From Channallabes apus (lineage: Eukaryota > Chordata > Actinopteri > Siluriformes > Clariidae): a stretch of DNA of 64,000 nucleotides. Below the pieces are notes generated by a model. That model was not told the origin of the DNA. It was given only the letters and a program-made list of their open reading frames with translations, and searched no databases. The stretch lies in NCBI GenBank assembly GCA_030522415.1, contig CM060127.1:16821314-16885313 (forward strand), in the 5' to 3' direction. Below are positions 36,901-42,385 of this stretch, in pieces. Position numbers and translations under genes: made by a program. The number at the start of each line of letters is the position of its first letter. Positions within the stretch are counted from its first letter, which is position 1.

Positions 36901-39900
36901 GCGGCTGAAGACCGTCATGCTTTGCGGGGGTTCTCTCTGTCTCTACCATGAGAGAGAAGGGTGTTTGTGTTAGTGGCTTCGGCCAAGTTGGGTGCGTTTA
37001 TGTGTGTGTGTTTGACCTGTGTATGTGTGCTTGTGCTGAGAGTTAATAAACTACTCCCCAGCCATTTGCATTGGGGAGCAAGTAAGCTCACTCGTCCTCC
37101 AAGATCCCTGCTTAGTGTTGAAAAACGCTACATTGGTGTCAGAAGTGGGATGGAGGCTTTCGAGTTAGAGCGAACGGCGGAAGACCTGCGAAAGATTCAG
37201 GAGGGCCGCCGAGTTGCAGCACGACTCCGGAAGAAGCATCTCCCGGATGGAACCAGGGCCAGCAAAGCGGCACGACGAAAGCAGAGCGGCGGGATGAGGA
37301 TCCCGGCACTGGATCTCGGAGCGGAGCCCAACGTTGACGCTGAACAAGCTACAGCTCCGTGCCGGCGATGTGCGCTGCAGCTGCATCTTCCTTCTTATAA
37401 CGGCGCCGTCGAGCCCTACGCGTTCTTCGCCCAAGTGGAGCTAGCCGCCGACTTCGCAGGCTGGTCTACGGCGGAAACGGCTGTAAGGGTTGCACTCTCG
37501 CTGAAGGGCGCCGCGCTCCGGGCACTGGAAGACCTCCGGGCCGATGAGCGGAAGGACTGGGTAAAGCTCCGAGAGTCGCTTCACCTCCGGTTCGGCGCCG
37601 GTGACCGTCAAGAAGCAGCGTGCGAGGAGCTGGCAGTCCGCGAGCGGCGCGCATCTGAGCCACTGGGCGCGTTCGCCATGGACTTAAGAGGCCTGGCGCG
37701 CCGGGGCTATCCAGAGTGTGAGCCGACCAAGCAGGAAGAGCTAGCTTATCACGCTTTTCTTCGAGGACTCCGACCGCCGCGGCTCCGTGAGCACACCAGG
37801 TTGGCAGCACCAGCTTCCCTCACCGAGGCGCTACGCGCAGCACAGCGCGCTGAACCCATAACTGCGGTGCATCACGGCGAAAGAGCCGAGCGATCGCCCG
37901 CAGGTCGGGTGCACTCGGTAGTTGAATCTAGCCGGGGACAGGGCTACCCGTCACGGCTAGACAACAGAATAGTCTCTGGGGTTTCGCGGCGATGCAACGT
38001 TCCTGGGTTTGAGGGACAGCGTACCCCAGCAGCCGTCGGACGAGCTCCAGGTGAACATCCGGGCAGCAAAGTACGTCATCGGTACTGCGAGCGAGGTAAA
38101 GAGCGCGTGTGCCGAGTTACTCCCTCGCCGAGAGCATCGCCCGCAGTCGTTTCACCTGCGCCGCCGCTGGTAAAGAAGGGCCCCACCCAGCGCTCGCGGG
38201 CATCGCTGCGGGACTTTCGGGTGGGGGCACCTGTGGAGCGTGTGGGCGTGGACACTCACAGCCAGGAGCGAGGCTTTGCTGCTGGTGAGCAGGTGTGGGT
38301 GTGTTCCGGAAGGAAGAGAGGGCGTTCACCCAAGCTCACGTCTCACTGGGTGGGCCCCTGTACGGTACTAGCTCAGCCCGCCAAGTTCATCTACCGGGTG
38401 CGGTTGGCGGGGCGGGCGCGAGTGTTGCTCCACCGAGACCGTCTGGCGCCTTACCAGCTGCACGCCGGCGAGACAGCGAATTCTGCGGAGGCCGGACCGC
38501 CTCCGGGACAATGTGCTTCTCCACAAAAGGACCCCGTGAACGCCGACCGCCTTCACGCCTCCAAGACTGAGAGTCATGGTGACCGGGGACGGTCACAGCT
38601 CGGGTGGGGGCAGTGTGGCGTGGGCGGGCCGGCGGCTGAAGACCGTCATGCTTTGCGGGGGTTCTCTCTGTCTCTACCATGAGAGAGAAGGGTGTTTGTG
38701 TTAGTGGCTTCGGCCAAGTTGGGTGCGTTTATGTGTGTGTGTTTGACCTGTGTATGTGTGCTTGTGCTGAGAGTTAATAAACTACTCCCCAGCCATTTGC
38801 ATTGGGGAGCAAGTAAGCTCACTCGTCCTCCAAGATCCCTGCTTAGTGTTGAAAAACGCTACAATACGCTAATTTTAAGAATTCTACTTGATTTCCATAT
38901 TTCATAGTTTGATGTCTGAAGCCTCCCTGTTAACATACACCAGCAAGGCTTCCATATAAGCACATGTTTATATTTCTTAATCATCATTGTCTTATGCTGT
39001 GTTGCTGGCACGGTTTTGAGGTATTCTTGCTGTATGCCCAGTGTTCCCAGCTTGTGGTCCAACATTCACCACAATCCTGACCAGCATGAATTAGTTATTA
39101 AATATTAATGAATGAAAGAATGAATGAACCATGTATTATGTTTTGTGTAATACCAATACAGTATGTTTTGGCTTCATGCCTGTGGTTCTGTATAATTAAG
39201 ACGCGTGTTTAAAGTGTCAGTCATTGATAATTAACCTGAACTACAGACTCAAAAATAAATAAAATCTAAAGTTATTTATTTGTAAGAAAACCAATGAGTT
39301 AATAGACATAGACTACATTAATCCTTGTATTTAATTTTTAAAAGAATACATAGTGCAAATTAAGGTCATATAGACTTTAACCATCATCATGTGTTGTTCT
39401 TATAGTGTAAAACTATCAATATATTTTCCCCATTACTCATGTCAGAGATGCATGACCACAGCAAGTTCATTCCCTAGATACTTAATCATACATGGTGAGA
39501 ATAAAACCATTCTCTGATTATGTACAATCATATTTTAGATAATTTTAATTTCATCTCTGTAATGACCGTCATGTTCCAATCTAAAATATGATTGTATATT
39601 CATGGTCCTATCTATAATATTATTATGTACAATCATAGTTTAGATAGGAACATGAATGCTTTGTCATTACAGAGACGAATTAATAGAGGTCATGTTGCAC
39701 TGGTTTGTAAACAAGGAAAGACATTAAGCTCAACCTGTATTTTTACTTATGGTATACAATTAAAACTTTATTCAGTATTAGCTATGCAGCTAGGAGTCAT
39801 CAGTGAGCCTGATTTTGAAATCCTATAGAAATCCGTCCGCTGTGTTACTCACCCGGTAAAGAGGAAGAGGATGCGGCGGCGGACGCGACACTGAGCAGCG

Positions 39901-39946
39901 CACTACGGAGAACGAGGTTCCAGTACACGAGCAACCAGGAACTCAT
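11623..39946 (-). CDS. itgb8: Integrin beta-8 (15 coding exons)
   Basis: Beta-8 pairs with alpha-V at the cell surface and, in mammals, binds latent TGF-beta. The joined exons (all minus: 39853-39946, 36309-36394, 33741-33912, 33332-33578, 28647-28812, 23334-23492, 23141-23236, 22918-22998, 21959-22102, 20903-21305, 18452-18674, 17997-18100, 16199-16309, 13011-13171, 11623-11748) keep one open frame of 790 residues. Domains: signal peptide (about 1-25), PSI (32-80), beta-I with MIDAS DVSAS at 142-146, the specificity-loop cysteines, I-EGF repeats (about 450-625), beta-tail, membrane helix (about 705-725), tail to 790. Beta-8 identity rests on RPG..SIQLRPG, the MIDAS region, [26 protein letters not shown] and the divergent tail with TYRR. 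Human ITGB8 is 769 residues. Introns carry many transposons, none in a coding exon. Confidence 0.95.
11790..12449. other. itgb8 last intron, distal part
   Basis: AT-rich intron DNA with no recognisable gene or complete repeat. Confidence 0.5.
12505..12860 (+). pseudogene. Mariner transposase fossil
   Basis: A terminal-repeat-like start (GGGCATTCAAGTCAAATTGG) precedes a broken transposase C-terminal half. One frame shows [11 protein letters not shown], the mariner YSPDLAPSD signature near the catalytic centre, and another shows [12 protein letters not shown]. Frames shift and stops interrupt, so it is inactive. A related, independently decayed copy is at 47715-48135 on the minus strand. Confidence 0.65.
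13011..13171 (-). CDS. itgb8: itgb8 exon 14 (transmembrane)
   Basis: Acceptor TTCTCAG|AGTGTG, donor AAG|GTGTGT; enters in phase 1 and leaves in phase 0. It encodes [12 protein letters not shown], then a hydrophobic helix ([19 protein letters not shown]), then a basic juxtamembrane segment ([10 protein letters not shown]). ECVSS aligns with ECFSS just before the human beta-8 membrane helix. Confidence 0.9.
13294..14879 (-). mobile_element. Tc1-family DNA transposon, 1586 bp
   Basis: The element has about 210-bp inverted terminal repeats (13294-13503 and 14664-14879) beginning CAGTGGCTTGCAA, and is flanked by TA on both sides (13292-13293, 14880-14881), the expected target duplication. It sits in itgb8 intron 14, between exons 14 and 13. 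It carries a frameshifted transposase on the minus strand. Confidence 0.92.
13390..14511 (-). pseudogene. Tc1 transposase, frameshifted
   Basis: Start [18 protein letters not shown] at 14511 leads the paired helix-turn-helix DNA-binding region ([18 protein letters not shown]) and the GRPPKLTGR hinge. A frameshift near 14270 moves the reading to a second frame with the catalytic core: WSDETK carries the first Asp and [12 protein letters not shown] follows. The frame shifts again near 13842. The remaining DDE residues would lie in the low-coordinate third in other frames. Transposase of this family cuts and pastes at TA. The copy is inactive as read. Confidence 0.85.
14882..15790. other. itgb8 intron sequence
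   Basis: No gene or recognisable complete repeat between the Tc1 element and the CA/CG microsatellite. Short open frames here lack any family signature. Confidence 0.5.
15799..15890. repeat. Compound (CA)n/(CG)n microsatellite
   Basis: CA runs alternate with GCGCGC clusters. It is transcribed as part of an itgb8 intron and generates Cys/Val-rich spurious frames. Confidence 0.95.
16199..16309 (-). CDS. itgb8: itgb8 exon 13 (beta-tail cassette)
   Basis: Acceptor CATGCAG|AGCTGA and donor GCTG|GTAAAT; 111 bp, phase 1 at both ends, so it could be skipped without changing frame. It encodes 37 residues with [15 protein letters not shown], matching the C-x-Y-x5-C-V-x2-F pattern of the beta-tail domain in other integrins such as beta-6. 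Human beta-8, as I recall it, goes straight from YVDQTS to ECFSS, the point where this exon is inserted. Confidence 0.85.
17010..17063 (-). repeat. (GATA)n and LINE-type 3' terminus
   Basis: GATA units (17010-17046) adjoin TACTTTATTGATCA. On the minus strand this reads TGATCAATAAAGTATC followed by (TATC)n, the 3' end typical of fish LINEs with tetranucleotide tails. The rest of the element is not recognisable. Confidence 0.6.
17064..17996. other. itgb8 intron 12
   Basis: AT-rich intron sequence; no gene or clear repeat was seen. Confidence 0.5.
17997..18100 (-). CDS. itgb8: itgb8 exon 12
   Basis: Acceptor GTCTCAG|GGGTTG, donor ACTG|GTATGT; enters in phase 2, leaves in phase 1. It encodes [16 protein letters not shown] and [16 protein letters not shown], aligning with human WNCMQCL..CKTSC..HYVDQT, the segment between I-EGF4 and the beta-tail. 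Confidence 0.9.
18452..18674 (-). CDS. itgb8: itgb8 exon 11 (I-EGF repeats)
   Basis: Acceptor ATATCAG|GACATG, donor CACTG|GTAAAT; phase 1 in, phase 2 out. It encodes the cysteine-rich stretch with [16 protein letters not shown] and [13 protein letters not shown], integrin EGF-like modules forming the leg of the receptor. Alternative frames here are shadows. Confidence 0.93.
18879..18947. repeat. 16-bp minisatellite, 4.3 copies
   Basis: Tandem units of GAGGGGCG(A/G)TTT(G/A)AAT: four full copies and a partial GAGGG, in itgb8 intron 10. Confidence 0.9.
19292..19648 (+). mobile_element. V-SINE (DANA-like), full length
   Basis: The tRNA-like head (GGTGTAGTGGTTAGCACTG, GGGTTCGATTCC), the V-SINE core (GGAGTTTGCATGTTCTCCCC), the 3' body (AGCGGTATAG) and the (TGAA)n tail are intact. 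It is flanked by a 12-bp target duplication AAGATTTACAGG (19280-19291 and 19649-19660, edges sharing a base or two). Such SINEs move with LINE-encoded reverse transcriptase. It is in itgb8 intron 10, facing a second copy. Confidence 0.93.
20116..20451 (-). mobile_element. V-SINE (DANA-like), full length, opposite strand
   Basis: Reverse complement of the same SINE type: (TTCA)n tail at the low end, then CTATACCGCTTTATCC, a CA run, the core, and a tRNA-like head ending ACCACCGCGCCGCC. The target duplication TTATTTTATTTATT lies at 20102-20115 and 20452-20465. The copy is young. Confidence 0.93.
20903..21305 (-). CDS. itgb8: itgb8 exon 10
   Basis: Acceptor CTCAAG|GTCTTC, phase 0 in. The donor is read as GGAG|GTGGGT (phase 1 out), because this joins to exon 11 as CGGHGQC, matching human CAGHGEC. 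A donor four bases further on would break the frame. It encodes FFNITVGM (hybrid domain end), PVGFNES and the first I-EGF cysteines, including [13 protein letters not shown] and FCEKDDFSC. Confidence 0.92.
21306..21958. other. itgb8 intron 9
   Basis: No gene or clear mobile element; includes short T-runs at 21336-21350. Confidence 0.5.
21959..22102 (-). CDS. itgb8: itgb8 exon 9
   Basis: A long T-run and TTTCAG|AAACTG form a strong acceptor; donor CAAAAA|GTACGG, phase 0 both sides. It encodes [14 protein letters not shown] and [18 protein letters not shown], aligning with human LISEVKVQVEN..ICPDGS. Confidence 0.9.
22568..22810. mobile_element. Short hAT non-autonomous element (243 bp)
   Basis: Terminal inverted repeats CAGTGGTTCCCAAACT / AGTTTGGGAACCACTG lie inside an 8-bp target duplication CTCTAAAG (22560-22567 and 22811-22818), the hAT hallmark. 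There is no coding capacity. It is in itgb8 intron 8. Confidence 0.9.
22918..22998 (-). CDS. itgb8: itgb8 exon 8
   Basis: Acceptor TTAAAAG|GATTTG, donor ACAAG|GTAAGA, phase 0 both sides, 27 codons. It encodes [17 protein letters not shown] and LVVDAYK, aligning with DLLPLLPGT..NLVVEAYQ of human beta-8. Confidence 0.92.
23141..23236 (-). CDS. itgb8: itgb8 exon 7
   Basis: Acceptor CTTCAG|GAGCAT, donor TATGAG|GTAATT, phase 0 both sides, 32 codons. It encodes [18 protein letters not shown] and [14 protein letters not shown], part of the beta-I domain; human has EHPSLGQLSEKLIDNNIN. Confidence 0.93.
23334..23492 (-). CDS. itgb8: itgb8 exon 6
   Basis: Acceptor TTTGCAG|AAAGAA, donor CATATG|GTAATC, phase 0 both sides, 53 codons. 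It encodes [20 protein letters not shown] and [16 protein letters not shown], the beta-I segment holding a MIDAS-contact Asp and the conserved LAGIVVPNDG-type loop. Confidence 0.95.
24132..25621. mobile_element. Non-autonomous hAT element, 1490 bp
   Basis: Terminal inverted repeats TAGGGCTGCAAC / GTTGCAGCCCTA and subterminal ATCGATTA repeats lie between 8-bp duplications CATTGGTT (24124-24131, 25622-25629). There is no transposase; open frames inside have no family signature. Inside are an approximately 280-bp duplicated module with TA/CA microsatellites (24460-24660 and 24735-24932) and a CpG-rich right half (24950-25540). It is in itgb8 intron 5 and would need a transposase from an autonomous relative. 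Confidence 0.93.
24602..24659. repeat. (TA)n(CA)n microsatellite
   Basis: TA run followed by a CA run, inside the hAT element. A matching TA run ends the second module at 24900-24932. Confidence 0.95.
25630..27180. other. itgb8 intron 5, middle
   Basis: AT-rich intron DNA. No coding signature or complete repeat was recognised. Confidence 0.5.
27190..27960 (+). pseudogene. Tc1-like transposase remnant
   Basis: Fragments in shifting frames match the Tc1 transposase order: [11 protein letters not shown] (DNA-binding end), GYTSKRP, then [18 protein letters not shown], which carries the first catalytic Asp region as DESKF. Later stretches have stops throughout. It ends near an A-run at 27944. 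Old and inactive, in itgb8 intron 5. Confidence 0.8.
28235..28320 (-). mobile_element. LINE 3' end fragment
   Basis: The minus strand reads GTGAAGCTGCTTTGAGACAA, then AAGCGCCATATAAATAAAAT and an AATTGAATTGA tail. It has the same 3' end type as the fragments at 9270-9720 and 31615-31865. Confidence 0.65.
28647..28812 (-). CDS. itgb8: itgb8 exon 5
   Basis: Acceptor CACTCTAG|TGATTT, donor GTCAG|GTAAAC; enters in phase 2, leaves in phase 0. It encodes [20 protein letters not shown] and [31 protein letters not shown] is the invariant beta-I segment with MIDAS and SyMBS ligands (the Glu of PEGG). Confidence 0.95.
29246..29584. mobile_element. Tc1-type MITE with nested V-SINE tail
   Basis: Inverted termini CAGTACTGTGCAAAAGTCTTA and GCTCTTTTGCACAGTACTG bound 339 bp with no transposase. 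TA precedes the left end. Inside, 29283-29345 is the 3' part of a V-SINE on the minus strand (TTCATTCATT, TATACCGCTTATC). Confidence 0.65.
29585..30469. other. itgb8 intron 4, part
   Basis: No gene or recognisable repeat. Confidence 0.45.
30470..30546 (-). mobile_element. V-SINE fragment, decayed
   Basis: Residual core words in reverse complement (CAGAGAAAACCCACC, GCATGGGGAGA) and head words (CCACCATGCCACC). Low sequence integrity. Confidence 0.45.
30759..31136. mobile_element. Mariner-type MITE with internal hairpin
   Basis: Termini GAGGGCTGTACCAAAAG and CTTTTGATTCAGCCCTTA form imperfect inverted repeats of about 35 bp, with TA-rich flanks. Inside, 23-bp perfect inverted arms lie at 30912-30934 and 31043-31065. 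There is no open transposase. In itgb8 intron 4. Confidence 0.65.
31615..31865 (+). mobile_element. LINE 3' end fragment
   Basis: AAAGCTGCTTTGC and AAAAGCGCTATACAAATAAA with an AATTGAATTGAATT tail mark the same LINE 3' end as at 9270-9720. The middle is interrupted or decayed. Confidence 0.55.
31870..33331. other. itgb8 intron 4, exon-proximal part
   Basis: No gene. A segment near 32400-32485 resembles a LINE 3' tail (GGGCCCCACTGTATGTGTAC, AATTAAAAGG), and 32264-32285 looks like a tRNA-derived SINE head (GGTAGCTCAGTGGGT). Both are too short to classify. Confidence 0.4.
33332..33578 (-). CDS. itgb8: itgb8 exon 4 (MIDAS)
   Basis: Acceptor TGCCCCAG|GCAGTG, donor TTGTAG|GTAAGC; phase 1 in, phase 2 out. 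It encodes [15 protein letters not shown] with the metal-site DxSxS (residues 142-146), followed by QENLKQL and [17 protein letters not shown]. The two adjacent Asp residues that form the ADMIDAS in most beta subunits are replaced by Glu-Asn; human beta-8 has Asn-Asn there. Confidence 0.95.
33741..33912 (-). CDS. itgb8: itgb8 exon 3
   Basis: Acceptor ATAACAG|AGATTT, donor CCAG|GTAAGG; phase 0 in, phase 1 out. It encodes the end of the PSI domain ([14 protein letters not shown]) and the hybrid-domain entry [12 protein letters not shown]. Human beta-8 has ERCDIVSNLISKGC and EVSIQLRPG at these points. Confidence 0.93.
33975..34183 (-). mobile_element. V-SINE, diverged
   Basis: Reverse-complement V-SINE core (TGTCTTTGGACTGTAGGAAG, GAGAACATGCAAACT) and head (AGGTGCAAGGCAACT, GCCATGTGCCGCC) are recognisable, with several substitutions. 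In itgb8 intron 2. Confidence 0.8.
34184..36308. other. itgb8 intron 2 remainder
   Basis: No gene. Repeat-like text near 34260-34450, 35080-35300 and 36010-36235 could not be assigned to a family. 34918-34960 resembles a SINE or LINE tail (TTTGCCATTTGGCAGA). Confidence 0.4.
36309..36394 (-). CDS. itgb8: itgb8 exon 2 (PSI)
   Basis: Acceptor ATTGCAG|CTGACA, donor CAGAAG|GTAATG; phase 1 in, phase 0 out. It encodes [19 protein letters not shown] and PDCSWCFQK, the plexin-semaphorin-integrin module with the C..C..C.WC pattern. Confidence 0.93.
36883..37132 (+). repeat. 5' LTR of gypsy derivative
   Basis: 250 bp, TG...CA ends, AATAAA at 37045-37050. No difference from the 3' copy was seen by eye. 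Confidence 0.95.
37150..38682 (+). CDS. Gag-integrase-tail fusion ORF of gypsy derivative
   Basis: 510 residues from ATG 37150. The frame is open further upstream through the 5' LTR, but only from a GTG. Residues 78 to about 235 resemble retrotransposon Gag ([44 protein letters not shown]), which forms the capsid. No CCHC zinc knuckle is seen. Residues about 342-372 ([12 protein letters not shown]) match the start of a gypsy integrase core; then residues about 375-438 ([30 protein letters not shown]) match its C-terminal domain. Everything between is missing, yet the frame is intact and stops inside the 3' LTR. High G+C contrasts with the AT-rich intron. Expression unknown. Confidence 0.85.
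   Translation: MEAFELERTAEDLRKIQEGRRVAARLRKKHLPDGTRASKAARRKQSGGMRIPALDLGAEPNVDAEQATAPCRRCALQLHLPSYNGAVEPYAFFAQVELAADFAGWSTAETAVRVALSLKGAALRALEDLRADERKDWVKLRESLHLRFGAGDRQEAACEELAVRERRASEPLGAFAMDLRGLARRGYPECEPTKQEELAYHAFLRGLRPPRLREHTRLAAPASLTEALRAAQRAEPITAVHHGERAERSPAGRVHSVVESSRGQGYPSRLDNRIVSGVSRRCNVPGFEGQRTPAAVGRAPGEHPGSKVRHRYCERGKERVCRVTPSPRASPAVVSPAPPLVKKGPTQRSRASLRDFRVGAPVERVGVDTHSQERGFAAGEQVWVCSGRKRGRSPKLTSHWVGPCTVLAQPAKFIYRVRLAGRARVLLHRDRLAPYQLHAGETANSAEAGPPPGQCASPQKDPVNADRLHASKTESHGDRGRSQLGWGQCGVGGPAAEDRHALRGFSLSLP
38614..38863 (+). repeat. 3' LTR of gypsy derivative
   Basis: Identical by eye to the 5' LTR; AATAAA at 38776-38781. The fusion ORF terminates here at TGA 38680-38682. Confidence 0.95.
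38868..39852. other. itgb8 intron 1, promoter-proximal part
   Basis: AT-rich DNA with a cluster of inverted repeats at 39523-39681, listed separately; otherwise nothing recognised. Confidence 0.5.
39523..39681. repeat. Nested inverted repeats (possible MITE or cruciform)
   Basis: An 18-bp unit TACAATCATATTTTAGAT (39523-39540) recurs inverted at 39579-39596 and again direct with one change at 39628-39645. A second pair, AATTTCATCTCTGTAATGA near 39547 and TCATTACAGAGACGAATT near 39664, is also inverted. No family was recognised. Confidence 0.75.
39853..39946 (-). CDS. itgb8: itgb8 exon 1 (signal peptide)
   Basis: Start ATG at 39946-39944; donor CCG|GTGAGT, phase 1 out. It encodes [20 protein letters not shown] then [11 protein letters not shown], a signal peptide with a hydrophobic core. 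The start is chosen because it is the Met that gives a signal peptide and joins exon 2 in frame. Confidence 0.85.
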
Positions 39947-40500
39947 AGCAGCACCGGAGAACGGAGTGCTTCCGCGCCAGGTAGTTTTCATTCGAAACCC
40001 AGACCGAAACAAAAGACCGAGCAGTGAGCTCTCAAAACGGAACTGTAACGCATTCGCCCTTCTGACTGCCTAATCCCGAACTGCGTTCAGAATCCCCCGA
40101 AATAAAACTGGATTATCACAGGAAGAAAACCCCACAAAGCCCGTTTTGTTCGAGCCGAACGCTCGTGAAGGACGCGGAGGAGGAGGAAAACCAAAGTCCG
40201 CACCGTTCTTCCATTTAGCCCGAACACACGCGCAGGTGGTGGTGGTGGTGGTGAGCGGCTGAGACCGGCCCCGCGGCCATCAGCGTGCTCCTGTCACGGC
40301 AACGAACAGCGATGATGATGATTAGAGACGACGACTTTCACTATGCCGGTCATCGCGCACGCTCGCTCGGGCTGTTCAAAAGTGAGGTTGCACGCGCGCC
40401 TTTATTCAACAGCGCCAGGGTAACACAGCTGTCCCCCCCTTAACTACCGAAAACTTCACTGTGCTGTCGGTAGGCGGAGTGCGCGCGCAGCCAGCGCGAG
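39947..40500 (-). promoter_or_regulatory. itgb8: itgb8 CpG-rich promoter and 5' UTR
   Basis: G+C and CpG density rise sharply just upstream of the itgb8 ATG (CCGGCCCCGCGGCC near 40264, GCGCGCAGCCAGCGCGAG near 40482). No TATA box was identified. A GGT run (40236-40252) may lie in the 5' UTR. The promoter is inferred from position and composition. Confidence 0.6.
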
Positions 40501-40556
40501 GCTTGGTATACTGTACGTAACCTAATCATTCATACAGTGAATAAAAGCAGTGGGGG

Positions 40557-40557
<1 letters not shown>

Positions 40558-40628
<71 letters not shown>
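40558..40628. repeat. (TA)n microsatellite, about 70 bp
   Basis: An uninterrupted AT/TA run about 0.6 kb upstream of the itgb8 start codon. Confidence 0.97.
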
Positions 40629-40629
<1 letters not shown>

Positions 40630-40630
<1 letters not shown>

Positions 40631-41270
40631 AGTCTATCTGAAAGCTTTTTTATATATACCTACACATTTTATACAACGGTATTTTTCTCTCTTAAACATG
40701 TTATTGCATTTTATGTGAAAGACATTCATAAGCTACAATAAAATACTTTTATAATTCTCTTTCCTGTCTGTTTTTTGCCCTTTCCTCTTTATTTTATCCT
40801 GACTATGATCAATATCTCAGGAGCCTTGGCTACACAAGGCACCATGCACACATTTTCTGGAGAATTTTCTGCATTTTCTGGAGAAATTCTAGAACTGGAA
40901 TTTATAGACACACAAAAGGAAACAGGTCTGAAAACCTGTTTTGTAATACTCAGACCTATTTTAATGTACATCTATAAATTCCAAATGTAGAGTTTCTCTA
41001 GCTGAGCAGGCCGACATGCATCACACACTGACACATCAAGCCTCGTAATGGTACATTTCTGAGATTAGGAATGAAACCCACATAGACATGGAGAACCCAC
41101 ATCAAACTGGAGATATAAGACCAGTAATTGTTACATTAAACTTGTAATGATGAAATAATTACAAATTCGGCATGTTTTTTTTAAACGCGAAACGGGGAAA
41201 ACCCTATTAATCTATAGGCATTTTCCTGCATTTAAATTGTGATATATGAATATAGCATATGGGCAGTGAT
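40630..41270. other. Intergenic, no gene seen
   Basis: A 71-codon frame at 40775-40990 includes a short direct repeat (TTTTCTGGAGAA) but has no family signature. Confidence 0.5.
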
Positions 41271-41460
41271 GGCTATAGCACTTAGGCTCTGTATTGCTGA
41301 TTGGAGGGTGGGGGGGTTTGAGTGCTGCTGAGTCACCACTGTTGGGTCCTGGGGAAAGACCCTTAACCCTACATGCCATATAAACCAGCCATTGCTGCAA
41401 ATTTGTAGGGTTGCAACAAGAAGTACATCTGGTGTAAAACCTGTGCCAGATCTTGCAGCT
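41271..41460 (+). mobile_element. tRNA-derived SINE, diverged
   Basis: CACTGTTGGGTCCTGGGGAAA and GACCCTTAACCCT are the conserved middle of fish tRNA-derived SINEs. The end GGTGTAAAACCTGTGCCAGA matches their 3' part. Confidence 0.6.
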
Positions 41461-41465
41461 CAAAT

Positions 41466-41640
41466 GGTTAGATGTAGCTCAGTGATTAAGATATTGAACT
41501 ATAGTTTGGAAAGTCCCAGGTTCAAATCCCACAACTGCCAAGTTGTCCCTGTTGGGCCCTAAAGCAAGGCTCATAACCCTCAACTGCTTACATGTATAAT
41601 AAAATAGAAATGTAAGTCTGCTAAATGTAAATATTGCAAC
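41466..41640 (+). mobile_element. tRNA-derived SINE
   Basis: tRNA-like head (GTAGCTCAGTGATTAAG, CCCAGGTTCAAATCCC: A and B boxes), then CTGTTGGGCCCTAAAGCAAG and CATAACCCTCAACTGC. It is next to a relative at 41271. Confidence 0.7.
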
Positions 41641-42160
41641 CCCTAGGATAAATGGGACAAAGCTCAAGGAAATATATATATATTACATAGCATTTTACTT
41701 TAATTAGCATAATGTATAATTGAAATGCCTACCTAATGAGATGAATTAAAATAGAAATTTTAAGTAATGCTAACTAATTTCATTCAATCAACTCAGTATA
41801 ATTCTAGTATTTAGTGAGCAGTTTCCTGGAATTATTAGCACACTGAAAGCATCTTTGAAAGTTTCTGGTCAACCAGGCCATGGTGAACTGAAATAAGGAA
41901 ATGCAACCCTGGATGACCTACATAGGTAAGTCATCGGGGATTTATCAAGTTCTCCATGGGTTCTGGTGTGTTTTAGAGAGGTAAAAATACCCGTCTATTG
42001 CCTCATTGATATTTGTCAACAAAAATTTCATGGAAACTTATAAAAAAGTAAAAGGATAAGTGGAAATCCTAGAAGAGGATTATGAATTATGATCAGACAT
42101 TAAGGTTAAAGTCAGCATCTAAGGTTGATGGTATGATTTGTAACTGATCTTGGAATCAGT
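41641..42160. other. Intergenic, no gene seen
   Basis: AT-rich sequence; nothing recognised. Confidence 0.5.
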
Positions 42161-42385
42161 GTTTATGATGCCTGTCCATCATATGGAACCATACACACAG
42201 ATTCACACACTCATTCACACTTAGAGACAGATTGTTGGAGCAGTCACTCTAAGCTTTGGCATGTTTTGAAAGGTTGAGGGAAACTAGAGAGCAAAAAGAA
42301 AAACCACATGAACATGGACAGAACATGCAAAACTCCAAACAGACAGCAACCTCGAGTCAGGATTTAACCATGGATAATTATCCAT
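42160..42385 (-). mobile_element. V-SINE-like fragment, strongly decayed
   Basis: Reverse-complement core words remain (GGACAGAACATGCAAAACTCC, CCTCGAGTCAGGATT), with CATTCACACTTAGA-type sequence before them. Confidence 0.45.

Larger units (their letters stand above)
36883..38863 (+). mobile_element. Ty3/gypsy LTR element, internally deleted
   Basis: Two LTRs of 250 bp (36883-37132, 38614-38863) read identically, start TG and end CA, and lie between a 4-bp duplication ATAC (36879-36882, 38864-38867). Each LTR has AATAAA. A primer-binding-site-like TGGTGTCAGAAGTGGG follows the 5' LTR and a purine-rich GGGTGGGGGCAG precedes the 3' LTR. The internal part is only 1481 bp and lacks protease, reverse transcriptase and RNase H. 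Identical LTRs indicate a recent insertion, in itgb8 intron 1 and in antisense to the gene. Confidence 0.95.

Noticed and set aside
36961..37149. Extension of the Gag frame upstream into the 5' LTR
   Set aside because: It starts at GTG and lies in the LTR and primer-site region. The ATG at 37150 fits a gag start.
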